Notes under the pieces: generated by a model | Told to the model about the DNA's origin: nothing | The model's input: only the letters and a program-made list of their open reading frames with translations | The model's database searches: none | Assembly: GCA_030512335.1 (NCBI GenBank) | Contig: JAULSU010000001.1 | Location: forward strand, 2,170,001-2,234,000 | From: Immersiella caudata | Lineage: Eukaryota; Ascomycota; Sordariomycetes; Sordariales; Lasiosphaeriaceae | Direction: 5' to 3' | DNA length: 64,000 bases | Program-made: the position numbers and the translations under genes | In this document: positions 45,767-56,286 of the stretch, piece after piece | How the letters are laid out: the number at the start of each line of letters is the position of its first letter | Position numbering within the stretch: position 1 is the first letter of the stretch

Positions 45767-47031
45767 TCAGGGAATAAAGGGTAGAAACTGCATCAAGTTG
45801 CCGCGTACCTCTGCCACCGTGGCTGCGGTTTTTGCCTTCTTCTGGGGAACAAACGCGGATGGGCGATGGGTGGAGTTATGTGCGAGGGGCAGGGGCTGGG
45901 CAGTAGGCTGAAGGTGATTTCGGGGATCACCTGAATACTGCAAATATCTCTGAACGGCCGACAGTCCATCGTTCTCTGGCTGAAGCGGATATGTAGGCTG
46001 CGCTGGAGGTGGGTAGTTCGGAAGAGCGTCCTGATCTGAAGTTCGAGGTCGGCCATACATAAGTGGTGCCGTAGGTTGGAAGCTCTGAAGAGCTGTCTGA
46101 CTATTCCCTGCAGCCTGAGCAGGTTGGCAACTATGGTACTGGGTCTATGGGTTCCAACCATCAGCTACCGTCGAAAAGGAAGGGCAGGATTTTGCTACGT
46201 ACCGGCTTGGGATTCTTCGTGCGCATCCTCCTCGCGCGCCCATCATTAGTGTTCGCGTGGTATCTAGGCAGCTTTCCCCTAGCGGCCATGGGTTTGGGGA
46301 CCACCCTCTGCTTCTGGTCATTCATCGGAGGAACTACGCGAGAATCAGCAAATAGCGTAGCTGCCAACAAGGACAGGCCGTACCGGCTTTGTCGTTAGCA
46401 CTGGGCTTGTTTTCCAGTGGTGGTGTCGGAAGATCTACGAGCAACTTTGCGTGCGTCACTGTTGTCGATGACAGTCAAGGTAGACCTACAATGAACTGAT
46501 CTGGCTGGGAGCGGCGATCCGTTGTTGTCGCCGCCGCTCCCCCCGCCATCATCTCCGCCAGCTGAACCGTTCATCGTCGTGTCTGCAGACAGAGAAACTC
46601 TCGACGGCGCGGCTGTTGAGGTTGGCAAGTGTGTGAGGTTTTCCGAAATGCTGATGTGGTTGGCTGTAACAGGGTAAGGAAAGATAAAGCGATTAATTTT
46701 GAGCAAATGGAACTGGACGAACACCTTGATAGGCAAAAGATGGATCCCATGATGATGCCGGCAAGCGAAGGCGCCGAACCGGGACGAACCACGCCATCAG
46801 AAAGCTTGGTGGCTGCCTCATTCCGCGCCTTCCTCGTCAACAATCTCTAGATCGAGTTGTCTGATCTTTCCTATACCTTGGATACCCTACATCCACTCGA
46901 TGGCGACGGGTAACAATCTCGAACTGGGCGACTTTGCTCTGGGCCTTAGCCAGGGAAATTGGAATGATGGACCGGGGCGCACTCTGTCGTTTCTCAGTAT
47001 TGAGGGTCTTCGTTGATACTTCTGGCTCCGT
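45767..47031 (-). CDS. Unrecognised Gln/Pro-rich protein, 5' end unresolved
   Basis: I do not recognise this gene. Six exons fit in phase on the minus strand: 46886-47031, 46725-46828, 46490-46663, 46384-46434, 46203-46333 and 45767-46144, giving 327 residues with the start still missing. The four downstream exons are well supported by donors (GTAGGT, GTACGG, GTACGT) and acceptors. The two upstream ones are less certain. Visible segments are a basic region (KPMAARGKLPRYHAN, ARRMRTKNPKP), a Gly/Asp-rich linker (GSAGGDDGGGSGGDNNGS) and a Gln/Pro-rich tail (YPPPAQPTYPLQPENDG). Composition suggests a nuclear or disordered protein; no domain is evident. An acceptor CTAG at 47032 shows that at least one more exon lies upstream. 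Confidence 0.5.
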
Positions 47032-49044
47032 CTAGCTTTCGCTGGCGGGAACCCTGGAGAAAAGAAAGGACGGTCTTCATTTAGATCGCGTGGTCGAGTT
47101 GATGGTGTGCGGAGATGCACAACTGCCCTTGCCGTTTCGAATACTCGACATATCCTTTCTAGAAATTGAACTATGATTATATTTATAGAACCCGTAGTAC
47201 TCCTCGAGACTCAGGCTTGTAGCAGATAAAGTAATGGTAGAGGTCAAACTTGCGAGGAGGCGCTGATATGAAGTTCCCGTAACTTTCTGGGCGTCAACGA
47301 AACCGTTGACCTCGCGCTGGGCTCTCAGCCATGGGAACGGATGGAACGAACCGCAGCCCAACACGAGATCGTCAGCACCCTATTTCGTCAACATTCACCA
47401 CCGACAACGGGAACAGACTGAGATGGCAAACTTCTCGGCTCTCAATCAACGGATCCATCACCACTACGTCTTGCACTCAGCCCAAAAGCCACGCTTGCCG
47501 GGAATTGCAATTCAACCGAAAAGTTCCTGGCTGCGGGCCGGTTGTGGTATCCAAAACAGCCGTCAGCGGATGCGTGCACATGGAAACAGAAGCTTATATC
47601 GGAGCCCTGCCATCGGAGTTTCCAGGCCAACCCGATGCCTTCGGGCCCCGAAGGGAGAACCCTCGACGCCCTCGGGCTTCCAGCGAGCTTCCAGCGGTCT
47701 ACCCCCGACTTTCCCGGTTGCTGCACGGTTGGCAGTTTCACCAACGACTTCGTTGGGTGGAACACACGCGATTGGCTACCGGGGTGTCGACGTCCGTATC
47801 TGCAACCCAAACAATACGATTGGGTCTTCCTAATAAGCCCGAGATCCAGCCCTTGTTGAGATGTGTCTTTTGCGCATGTCGATTCTCGGCATGAGTCACT
47901 AGGTGAATGCAGTCCGCATCCAGTTTTGTCTGACCATTGTGTAGCCAAGGTGACCCATCCGGAAACTTCTCGCATTGAGGCTCAGGGAAGCGCATGCGGG
48001 ACATTGGCAGCCAGATAACCAACCAGAGATGTGACGCGCTCTCGCCCGGGAAACCTCTGCGACACCTCGCCGGAGAGACGCGATCTTGTGTATTGTATGC
48101 GGGATAAGCTTATACTATCTGCGATTCATCCGTTGTCACTCCTCACACTCCCGAACGTGGGGGGTTTAGTTGGCGGAGAACAAATTATCGAGAGGAACAG
48201 GTCGAGCTCGAAAACAATTAGGCGTCGTATGAACAAGGCCAGGCATCAATGTTTTATCATAGGCAGACACGCCGGAAATGGGGTTCGAATAGATTTCGAA
48301 AGCAACCGATGCAGGACAAGTTTCGGCCGCGTGGACGGTGTGCTGTTCAAATTATGTTCTGACTGCTCTCAGACTGGACCCTGGCCCAGTGTGGTCGCCA
48401 TGTGGCCAGGGACCGCGCCATCGGGTAGCGGGGGCAATTTGAACCCCGAGATGACCCGTCCTTTCGGCGTGTCACAAACGGCAAGCTGGGAGCTGGGCGA
48501 CGCGAGGAGGGTTTTGGAAACCCAGCGAACCGCAATTCGAAGTAGCAGCCACGCCGCCTTGGCATCCCGTCCTTCAAGGACGTCGCCAAGGCTGGAGGCA
48601 GTCATGTTATTCAACTGCTGAAAACCTCGCACTTCCCCGAGGGCACGCCAGGGGACGTCCAAACATCATCTCATCGCTCTTTCCCTACTTCTTTGACCCA
48701 GTTTTCTGAAGCTTATCGATGCGCGGCGCGTCGTAGTTCTTCTCTCGCCAGCTCCAATCGCTGTCCTTTATTTCAATTTCAGCCTCCCCCCTCCGAGGGC
48801 TGCATTCTTAGCGTGCGCGGCGGTTTGTCTTGGCTGCTAGCGTGTCGACACCAAGGCCCAGGCGAGGCGAGGACCGCGTCCACGGACTTCACCTTTGATT
48901 GACCTGTTTGTATAACTCTCGTCGCTCCTTTTGTTTCCCAGAGAGTCGGCGTCTTGGCTCTCTCCCGGCGACGACTTCCCGCTTGATGGAAGGCCCATCG
49001 GTGTGCTTGTGCCCATAGACGACAACCCTCAACAAAGCTGCAAA
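47032..49044. other. Intergenic region upstream of the ABC transporter
   Basis: Probably contains the unresolved 5' exon of the gene to its left and the promoter and leader of the ABC transporter. Open frames such as one of 187 codons near 47331-47894 have no domain and look random. The transporter frame is open upstream of 49045 as far as 48931. Confidence 0.4.
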
Positions 49045-52000
49045 ATGGGTTTTCGTTTCGGCAACGAGCCCGAAGACGAGGCAGTCAACCTGCCCGTCGA
49101 GAGCGACAACAAGGAAGCCCCGGTAAAGGACGAGAACGCGAAGGAGAAGCAGGACGTCAAGGAGAAGGATGATGAGGCCGAGGCCAAGCCCGCCGCCAAT
49201 GAGCGCCCTGAACGAGAGGCGACCTTCAAGGACTACCTCCGCGTATTCACCTATGCGACGAAATGGGACTATGTGCTCATGGTCGGCGCCGGTATTGCCA
49301 GTATTGGCTCCGGTGTCACGTTGCCTCTTATGAATGTTCTCTTCGGTCGACTTATTGGGGACTTCAACGCCTTTGGAGCTCAGCAAGGGTCTGGTGCCGC
49401 GCCAGACATCACCCCCTTTACCGATAACACTGACAGGTTCGCCCTCTACATGTTCGCTCTCTTCATCTCCCGTTTTGGCTTCAACTACATCAACAAGTTC
49501 GCCTTCCGCCTTATTGGCATTCGTATGTCGGCAGCGATCCGACTCCATTACCTCCAGGCCCTTTTTGGGCAGACCATCCATGTTCTCGATTCCATGCCCT
49601 CGGGAACAGCTGCGGCAACCATCACTTCTACGGCCAATACACTACAGCTTGGTATCTCGGAGAAGTTGGGCACCTTCCTTGAGTTTATGTCGACTATCAT
49701 TGCCGCCATTGTGGTCGCCTTCACTTTCAACTGGCTGCTCGCCCTCGTCACCTCATCCGTCATCATCTTCATCTCCCTCGTCCTGACTATCCTTCTGCCC
49801 TTCATCATCAAGGGACACACCAGGATGACCAAGGCTGAGGCCAAGGGCAACTCGGTTGCGACAGAGGCGTTTGCAGGAATCCGCATGATCACGTCTTGCG
49901 GTGCCGAGTCGCGGGTGGCCCAACGCTACGCCGAGTGGGTGAAGAAGGCCCAGCAGGCCGCGCAATTCTCCTCGCCCTTCTTCTCCATCCAGTTCGGAAT
50001 GATCTTCTTCGGTCTCTATGGCGCTTTCGCTCTGGCATTCTGGTTCGGGATGCGTATCCTTCTCGAAGGGCGACTGGACAACATTGGCACTGTTCTCATC
50101 GTGTTGATGTCAGTGATGTTGATGGTCATCTCTCTGGAGCGCATTTCCGCGCCCCTCATCGCTGTCTCCAAGGCCATGGTCGCCGCTGCTGAGTTCTTCT
50201 CCGTTATTGACGCCCCAAAGCCCAAAACAGGAACACTGAAGGAGCCGGACGTGTCCGCCAACTCGGATATCGTCTTCAAGGATGTCCACTTTGCATACCC
50301 CAGCCGCCCATCTAAAAAGGTCCTCGACGGGTTGAACCTCAAGGTTCGCGCCGGCATGAACACGGCCATCGTCGGTCCTAGCGGCTCCGGAAAGAGCACG
50401 ATCGTGGGGTTGGTTGAGGGTTGGTACAGCCTTCATGACCAGTACACTATTGCCAAGGCTATCGCGAAGGATGCGAAGAAGGACAAAAAGAAGAAAAAGA
50501 AGAAGGGGAAGAAAGACGAGGAAGAGTCGGATGACGAAGAGGTTGTCACTCTCCCGAGCGCTGAAGACACCGGTCCCGCTGTTGAGCTCCATGGCACCAT
50601 TGAGGTTGGCGGCGTCCCTCTGGATCAGGTCGATTTGAAGTGGTGGCGATCTCAGATTGGACTTGTGCAGCAGGAACCTTTCCTTTTCAACGACACCATC
50701 TACAAGAACGTGGCAGCGGGGTTGATCGGCAGCCAGTGGGAAGACGAGCCTGAGGAGGTCAAGCGGGAGCTCGTCAAGACTGCTTGCGCCGAGAGTTTTG
50801 CGGATGAATTCATTGACCGACTCCCGGACGGATATGAGACACAGGTTGGCGACTCGGGCACCAAGCTGAGTGGTGGCCAGAGGCAACGAATTGCCATCGC
50901 TCGCAGCATCATCTCAAAGCCTAAGATTCTGATCCTTGACGAGGCCACCTCGGCCATCGATGTCCGTGGTGAGCGCATCGTCCAGCAAGCCCTCGAGCGC
51001 GCGTCCAAGGGTCGCACTACCATCACCATTGCCCACCGCCTGTCCACCATCAAAAACGCCGACCGGATTTGCGTTCTACAGAACGGGAAGGTTGTGGAGC
51101 GCGGCACTCACGACAGCCTCCTCGAGAACCAGGAGGGTGCATACTACGGCCTAGTGCATGCCCAGAAGCTTTCTCTTGGCGAGGGAGGCGATGAGGACGA
51201 GGAGCTCGCTCAGGAAGAAGATATTGGGGCCATTCTTTCTCGCGAGAAGAGCGCGGCCAAGTCAGAGACCGGTTCAGCAAAGCGCGGCGCTGCCTGGAAG
51301 GAGCGCAATCTCTTCAACGGCTTCGGCAAGCTTCTGTACGAGCAGAGGGCACGATGGGTTTTGTTCCTCGTTGCTATCATTGGCGCAATGGGCGCTGGTG
51401 CCGCCATTCCCATGCAAGCTTACTTATTTGCCAAGGTTATTGTCGTGTTCGCAGAAACAGGCTCCGCGCTGGTCGACGGCGTCACGTTCTGGTCCAAGAT
51501 GTGGGCGGTGCTTGCTACTGGAATCGGTCTCAGCTACTTCTTGACTACATACGCTGCAACAAGCGCTGAGTCTCGCGTTGCTGCTGCGTACAGACAGGAG
51601 TACTTCGAGTCCATCTTGTTCCAGAAGACGGCCTATTTCGATCTCGACGACAACGCTACCGGACAGCTGACCGCGCGTTTATCCAGCGACCCGACAGCAC
51701 TGAAGGAGCTGCTGGGCATCAACCTGATGATGATGCTGATCGGTGTCTTTGGACTCATCGGTGCGCTCGCCATCTCGTTCGCTTACGGCTGGAAACTGGC
51801 CCTTGTGGCCTTGTGCGTGACGGTCCCCATGGGCATCCTGGCTGGCTACTACCGTGTGCGCTACGAGTTGCAGTTCAACGCCATGAACGAAGCCGTGTTC
51901 AAGGAGAGCTCCAAGTTCGGCGCGGAAGCTATCGGCGCCTTCCGCACTGTCTCCGCCCTCGTCATGGAGAACAGTATTTGCGATCGCTACAGCGGCCTGC

Positions 52001-53115
52001 TGCAAAATCACGTCGACGTGGCCCAGAAGAAGGCACGCTGGACAACCATCATCTTCGCCTACGCCGACTCCGTCAGCTTGGCCTGCCAGGCTCTTGTCTT
52101 CTGGTATGGTGGCAAACTCATCGCATCAGGCGAGTACAACATTGTGTCGTTTCTCGTGACATACATGGCCATCATTCAGGGCGCGGAAGCCGCTGGCCAG
52201 TGGCTTTCGTTCGGCCCCAATGCCGCCCAGGCTTCGGCGGCAGCAAACCGCATCCTCGAGGCGCGCAACAGCCGCATCCGGGACTCCGTTTCCACCGACA
52301 CCCGCATCCCTGACACTGAAGGCGGCGTCAAGATCGAACTTCGTGACATCCACTTCAAGTACCCCACACGCGACACCTCTATCTTCAAGGGCCTCAACAT
52401 TACCATCGAAAAGGGCCAGTTTGCCGCCCTCGTGGGTGCCTCTGGCTCCGGCAAGACCTCGATCGTCAGCCTCCTGGAGCGCTTCTACGACCCCACCCGC
52501 GGCCAGATCTTTTTCAACGACATGGACATCACCGAAGTGAACGTCTACGAGTACCGCAAGATCCTATCCCTCGTGGCTCAGGAGCCCTCTCTTTTCCAGG
52601 GTACCATCCGCGAGAACATCCTCTTGGGCGTCGACCCATCCACGGTCACGGATGAGATGCTTCATCAATGCTGTCGCGATGCCAACATTCACGAATTCAT
52701 CGCCTCCCTCCCTGAAGGCTATGATACCAACATCGGCAATCGTGGTGTTAGTCTCAGTGGCGGCCAAAAGCAGCGCGTGTCGATCGCGAGAGCGTTGATT
52801 CGCAATCCGAGGGTCTTGCTCCTAGACGAGGCCACGAGCAGTCTGGACTCGGAGAGCGAGAAGCTGGTGCAGGCGGCGTTTGAGAGGGTGGCCAAGGGGA
52901 GGACAACGGTTGCTGTGGCTCATCGGTTGGCGACGATTCAGAAAGCGGATATAATCTATGTGCTTGGAGAGGGTAAGGTGTTGGAGAAGGGAAATCACGC
53001 TGATTTGTTGAAACAGAAGGGGGTTTATTGGCATATGGTAAGTCGTTTCGCGTTCGGTTGAGAGTTGATGGTTGCTGACTTTTGACAGTGTCATAATCAA
53101 GCCTTGGACAGGTAA
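49045..53115 (+). CDS. ABCB-type full ABC transporter (multidrug/Ste6-like)
   Basis: Plasma-membrane or vacuolar exporter with two transmembrane and two nucleotide-binding halves (TMD-NBD-TMD-NBD), 1339 residues. Exon 1 is 49045-53037; a 51-base intron leads to an exon of nine codons ending CHNQALDR. NBD1: Walker A GPSGSGKST (about residue 447), Q-loop QIGLVQQEP, signature LSGGQRQRIAI, Walker B ILILDEAT, H-loop IAHRLST. NBD2: GASGSGKTS (about 1130), LSGGQKQRVSI, VLLLDEATSSLD, VAHRLAT. Both sites look complete. Between Walker A and the Q-loop of NBD1 is an inserted charged segment (about residues 470-515) with a Lys run followed by an acidic run. A hydrophilic Glu/Lys-rich N-terminus of about 65 residues precedes the first helix. 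The ATG at 49045 fits family starts better than the one at 48931. Confidence 0.95.
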
Positions 53116-53766
53116 GAGGGGTAGAGGATGTAGGGGTTGTAATGATATGGCATACATGTGGGGCGGGGCGTATGGAACAGCATTTATCATCATCTTTGTT
53201 GTCGTTACTATATTTCTGGTCATCTAGACGGCGGATGGCAAGCTAGCTTCTGCCTCCAGGCATGGAGCTGTAAAACACTCAACGCACCTCACTTGGTTCG
53301 CACTATTTACTTTATTGTTACTACCGTTATACTTATTACAATCATCTCCATTCAAATGGGAACAGTTGGATTTATACCCCTCAGGGCGTTTTTCTTTGCA
53401 GGTACCCCTAAAGTGACTGAACTCGAAGATCTCGGCCAGACCAATCACCTGCACGAAATTATCTTGTTAGCTCTTATCTCTACCTCTTCTGTTCTTATCT
53501 TGCAGCACCAGCCGTCTATCCACGCCTCGGAAAAAGGCAGATCACTACCGTGGTCTGGACTCTCTAGTGGACATGGGAATCTGGATTTCTGCATCTCCGG
53601 CGGGATAAGAGGGTGTCGATATGTGGGGTGAGGTATATCGTCAGGCTCTAGACTGTTTTTCTCACTTTCGTGTCTTTTATCCTTTTCCGTAACTTACAAA
53701 GATAATACTCGCTCCACTGTTAACTTTGTGCTTTATTGTATCAATTGGACCAAGGCACGAGTGAAG
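53116..53766. other. Intergenic region between transporter and SDR genes
   Basis: AT-richer sequence with one hydrophobic chance frame. Likely the transporter 3' region followed by the SDR promoter. Confidence 0.5.
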
Positions 53767-54978
53767 ATGGATTCTACAGAGGATTTTAGTCCGTATCGCT
53801 CGGATGGAAAGCTGGTATGCGACCCATCTCATGCTGAATCTACGAACCACTTTGACACTGTCAGTACGGCTTCGTCTGCGTCGTAACCGGCGCCTCGCAA
53901 CCCGTCGGCCAAGCCATCATCGCCGAGCTCGCCGGTGTGTACTCCTCACCCCTTCGCTGCCAGCCAGGTCCTGACATGATCACAGCCCACGGCGCAGCCT
54001 CCATCTACGGTATCTCCCTCCCTACCCTGAGTCCAACCCAGCACTCTCACCCCTGACGTACCTTGCCCAGCCTGCGACAAAACAATCGACACCCTCCCCT
54101 CCCCGGCCAACACCCAAACAACCATCATCCCCTACCCCTCCACCCTCACCACCGAAGACGAAACCCTTGCTCTCATCGACGAAGCACTCGCCGCTTACGG
54201 ACGTCTCGACGTCTGGATCTGCTCGTCCGGCCTCCTCGGGCCCCCTTCCATTCACGACACCACGCCTGCGGACATGCAGGCTATCTTCGCGGCGCAGTCG
54301 CTGGCGCCGTTTTGGGTATTGAAGCATGCTCCGCCGGCGATGGGAAAGCTGGTTGAGAAGAAGGGGGCGTATCCGAATGCGGTAGAGAAGAGGCAGAGGT
54401 ACGGGAGTGTCGTCGTCGTGGGCAGTGTTGCCAGCGGGTACGGGGGTTGCTGGGGGCCTTGTTACACTGTTGCTTCGTGAGTACTTACCTTACCTGAGAT
54501 ATTTCTTTGGGATAGAGTATGATTTGGGTGCTGATGAAGGTAGACACGCTGCTCTGGGTGTAGTGAGGGCGGGAGTTGCGGTGCTGAAGGGCACCGGGGT
54601 GAGGATCAATTGCATTTCGGCGGGGCAGATTGATGTTGGCGTTGATCTTCACGGAGTGAGTACCAATTGGTTCGCTATTTACTGGCGAGACGTTGCTAAC
54701 AGCCGGGTGAGATGGACATGCGAGGTATGTCGGATCAGTTCCCGCCGGCGCGGCTCCAAGACAAGGACACGAAGGAGACCATCATTGGGCTGGAAAGGGC
54801 CGGACGCCCGGAGGAGGTCGCAAGGGTTGCTGGGTTCCTTGCTAGCGGCTTCTCGTCGTACGTAACGGGAGCCAATCTCGTCGTCGACGGCGGTGCATCG
54901 TGAGTCCTCCCGACATCAAACCCGAAGTCCATCAGCTGACTGATTAGAACCATGAACCCCATGACCATTCCCATCTAA
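53767..54978 (+). CDS. SDR-fold protein with altered catalytic motifs
   Basis: Short-chain dehydrogenase/reductase fold, 295 residues, seven exons: 53767-53814, 53865-53934, 53986-54009, 54071-54476, 54544-54655, 54703-54899 and 54948-54978. All phases agree, and the end NLVVDGGASTMNPMTIPI is a normal SDR C-terminus. RINCISAGQID and AGFLASGFSSYVTGANLVVDGG confirm the family. Three signature sites depart from the norm. The nucleotide loop reads TGASQPVG where TGxxxGxG is usual, NNAG is replaced by CSSG, and the active-site YxxxK reads YTVAS, so the catalytic Lys is Ser. The Ser codon is split by intron 4, and no alternative junction restores a Lys. It may be a non-catalytic relative or have a changed mechanism. 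The substrate is unknown. Confidence 0.85.
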
Positions 54979-55380
54979 CAACCAAACGCAGCGGTGACCT
55001 CATCGTTTGTGCCGATACTAAGCTGCGATAAGATAAGCCGCTGCGGGGATCCAACTGGTGGGGTAACTACGGAACGGTCCAGGGGCTGGAGCTGGATATA
55101 AGCCCGACTCCCTTGCGCCAAAGCCGCAAACAGCTTGATGGTTCTCGGGATTGGAATCGTTACGCTAGGTTGTACCCGTATCACTCAAGTGCACTATAAT
55201 TAAACTCCCTCCAGCCGTTTCTCTCGCAATCCCCTGGTCCACAAACCCAATTGCAGCTACCCCTCATCTCTCCGGGCAGCTACCCCAACACTCTCCTACC
55301 CCATCCAAAACACCACCACTTCTCCCAACCCAAACAGCCTCTCACCACCCCCATCTCAACCAGAGCATCAAACAAACGAA
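54979..55380. other. Intergenic region before cytidine deaminase
   Basis: The last 150 bases are very C-rich with few G, a typical fungal promoter-leader composition. No gene seen. Confidence 0.5.
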
Positions 55381-55935
55381 ATGCCACCGTCACTTCCCCC
55401 CATCCTCTCAGTCTCCTCCTCCACCGACACCTCCCAAACCTGCACCACCCTCTCCCTCACCTCCGAGGAATTCACCACCCTCCACTCCCTCGCCACCGCC
55501 TCCAAATCCACCGCCTACTGCCCATACTCCAACTTCCGCGTCGGCTGCTGCCTCCTGACCACCTCGGGCGCTTACATCACCGGCGCCAACGTCGAAAACG
55601 CATCCTACCCGGTAACCACCTGCGCGGAGCGCGTAGCTTTCGGGAAGGCGATAACGGAGGGACACCGAGGGTTCAAAGCGGTGGCGGTGGCGACGGACAT
55701 TGCGCCGCCGGCGTCGCCCTGTGGAATGTGTCGGCAGTGCATACGAGAATTTTGCGAATTGAGCGTACCGATTATTATGTTTGATGGGAGCGGGGGGTAC
55801 AGCGTGATGCGGTTGGAGGAGGTGAGTGCCTTGTTCTTGTTTGGGATGGGGGTCGTTAAAGCTGACATGGAACAGTTGCTGCCGTTGTCGTTTGGGCCAG
55901 AGGCATTGGGTGTGCAGACGAGATCGAGTAGCTAG
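55381..55935 (+). CDS. Cytidine deaminase
   Basis: Zinc enzyme that converts cytidine or deoxycytidine to uridine in pyrimidine salvage. Two exons, 55381-55821 and 55876-55935, give 166 residues. YCPYSNFRVGCCLLT, NVENASYPVTTCAERVAF (zinc Cys and catalytic Glu in CAE) and SPCGMCRQCIREF (PCxxC zinc ligands) are diagnostic. The intron 55822-55875 is 54 bases, keeps frame and has no stop, so unspliced reading gives 184 residues. Its removal restores RLEELLPLSFGPEAL, the usual end of the family. The N-terminus has a short Ser/Thr-rich extension of about 20 residues. Confidence 0.95.
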   Translation: MPPSLPPILSVSSSTDTSQTCTTLSLTSEEFTTLHSLATASKSTAYCPYSNFRVGCCLLTTSGAYITGANVENASYPVTTCAERVAFGKAITEGHRGFKAVAVATDIAPPASPCGMCRQCIREFCELSVPIIMFDGSGGYSVMRLEEVSALFLFGMGVVKADMEQLLPLSFGPEALGVQTRSSS

Positions 55936-56286
55936 CTGTCTTGAGCGGAGGTGCGGATTACCCAGGCATTGGCTGAAGAGCATGTTGAAGAGCAAATCCA
56001 GGAGCGTACTCCAACAGACGTCATTGTGGATTCAGAGTCTGACAAAACAACATAATAAAAAACGGGAAACGGGATAGAGAGCATCTCCGGCAAGATAGGA
56101 TGGCGCAGAGTGAATTTGGTATCTTTCTTTGTCCCACATCATTACCACTACCGCCCCCCTGGAACAGAAAACATGGCCAAGCCAAATGCAAACGCTAGAC
56201 AGAACTTTCCATCACCCATGCCTGTCGAGTAACGGAATAGACTAGATGCTGATAAGTTGAACCCCGCTGTCTTCTCACGGAGAGAC
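55936..56286. other. Intergenic region between convergent genes
   Basis: Holds the 3' ends of the cytidine deaminase and FYVE-RING genes. No other feature beyond the AATAAA listed separately. Confidence 0.5.
56054..56059 (+). terminator. AATAAA polyadenylation-type signal
   Basis: Perfect AATAAA about 120 bases after the cytidine deaminase stop, in an A-rich context. Confidence 0.4.

Noticed and set aside
47331..47894. Plus-strand open frame of 187 codons
   Set aside because: Arg/Ser/Pro-heavy random composition, no domain, no splice support; overlaps equally long frames in other phases.
48241..48300. GGTTCGAATAG resembling a tRNA B box
   Set aside because: No matching A box or cloverleaf stems could be formed around it.
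53158..53631. Hydrophobic open frame after the ABC transporter
   Set aside because: AT-rich 3' sequence gives Ile/Val/Thr by composition; no start context or homology visible.
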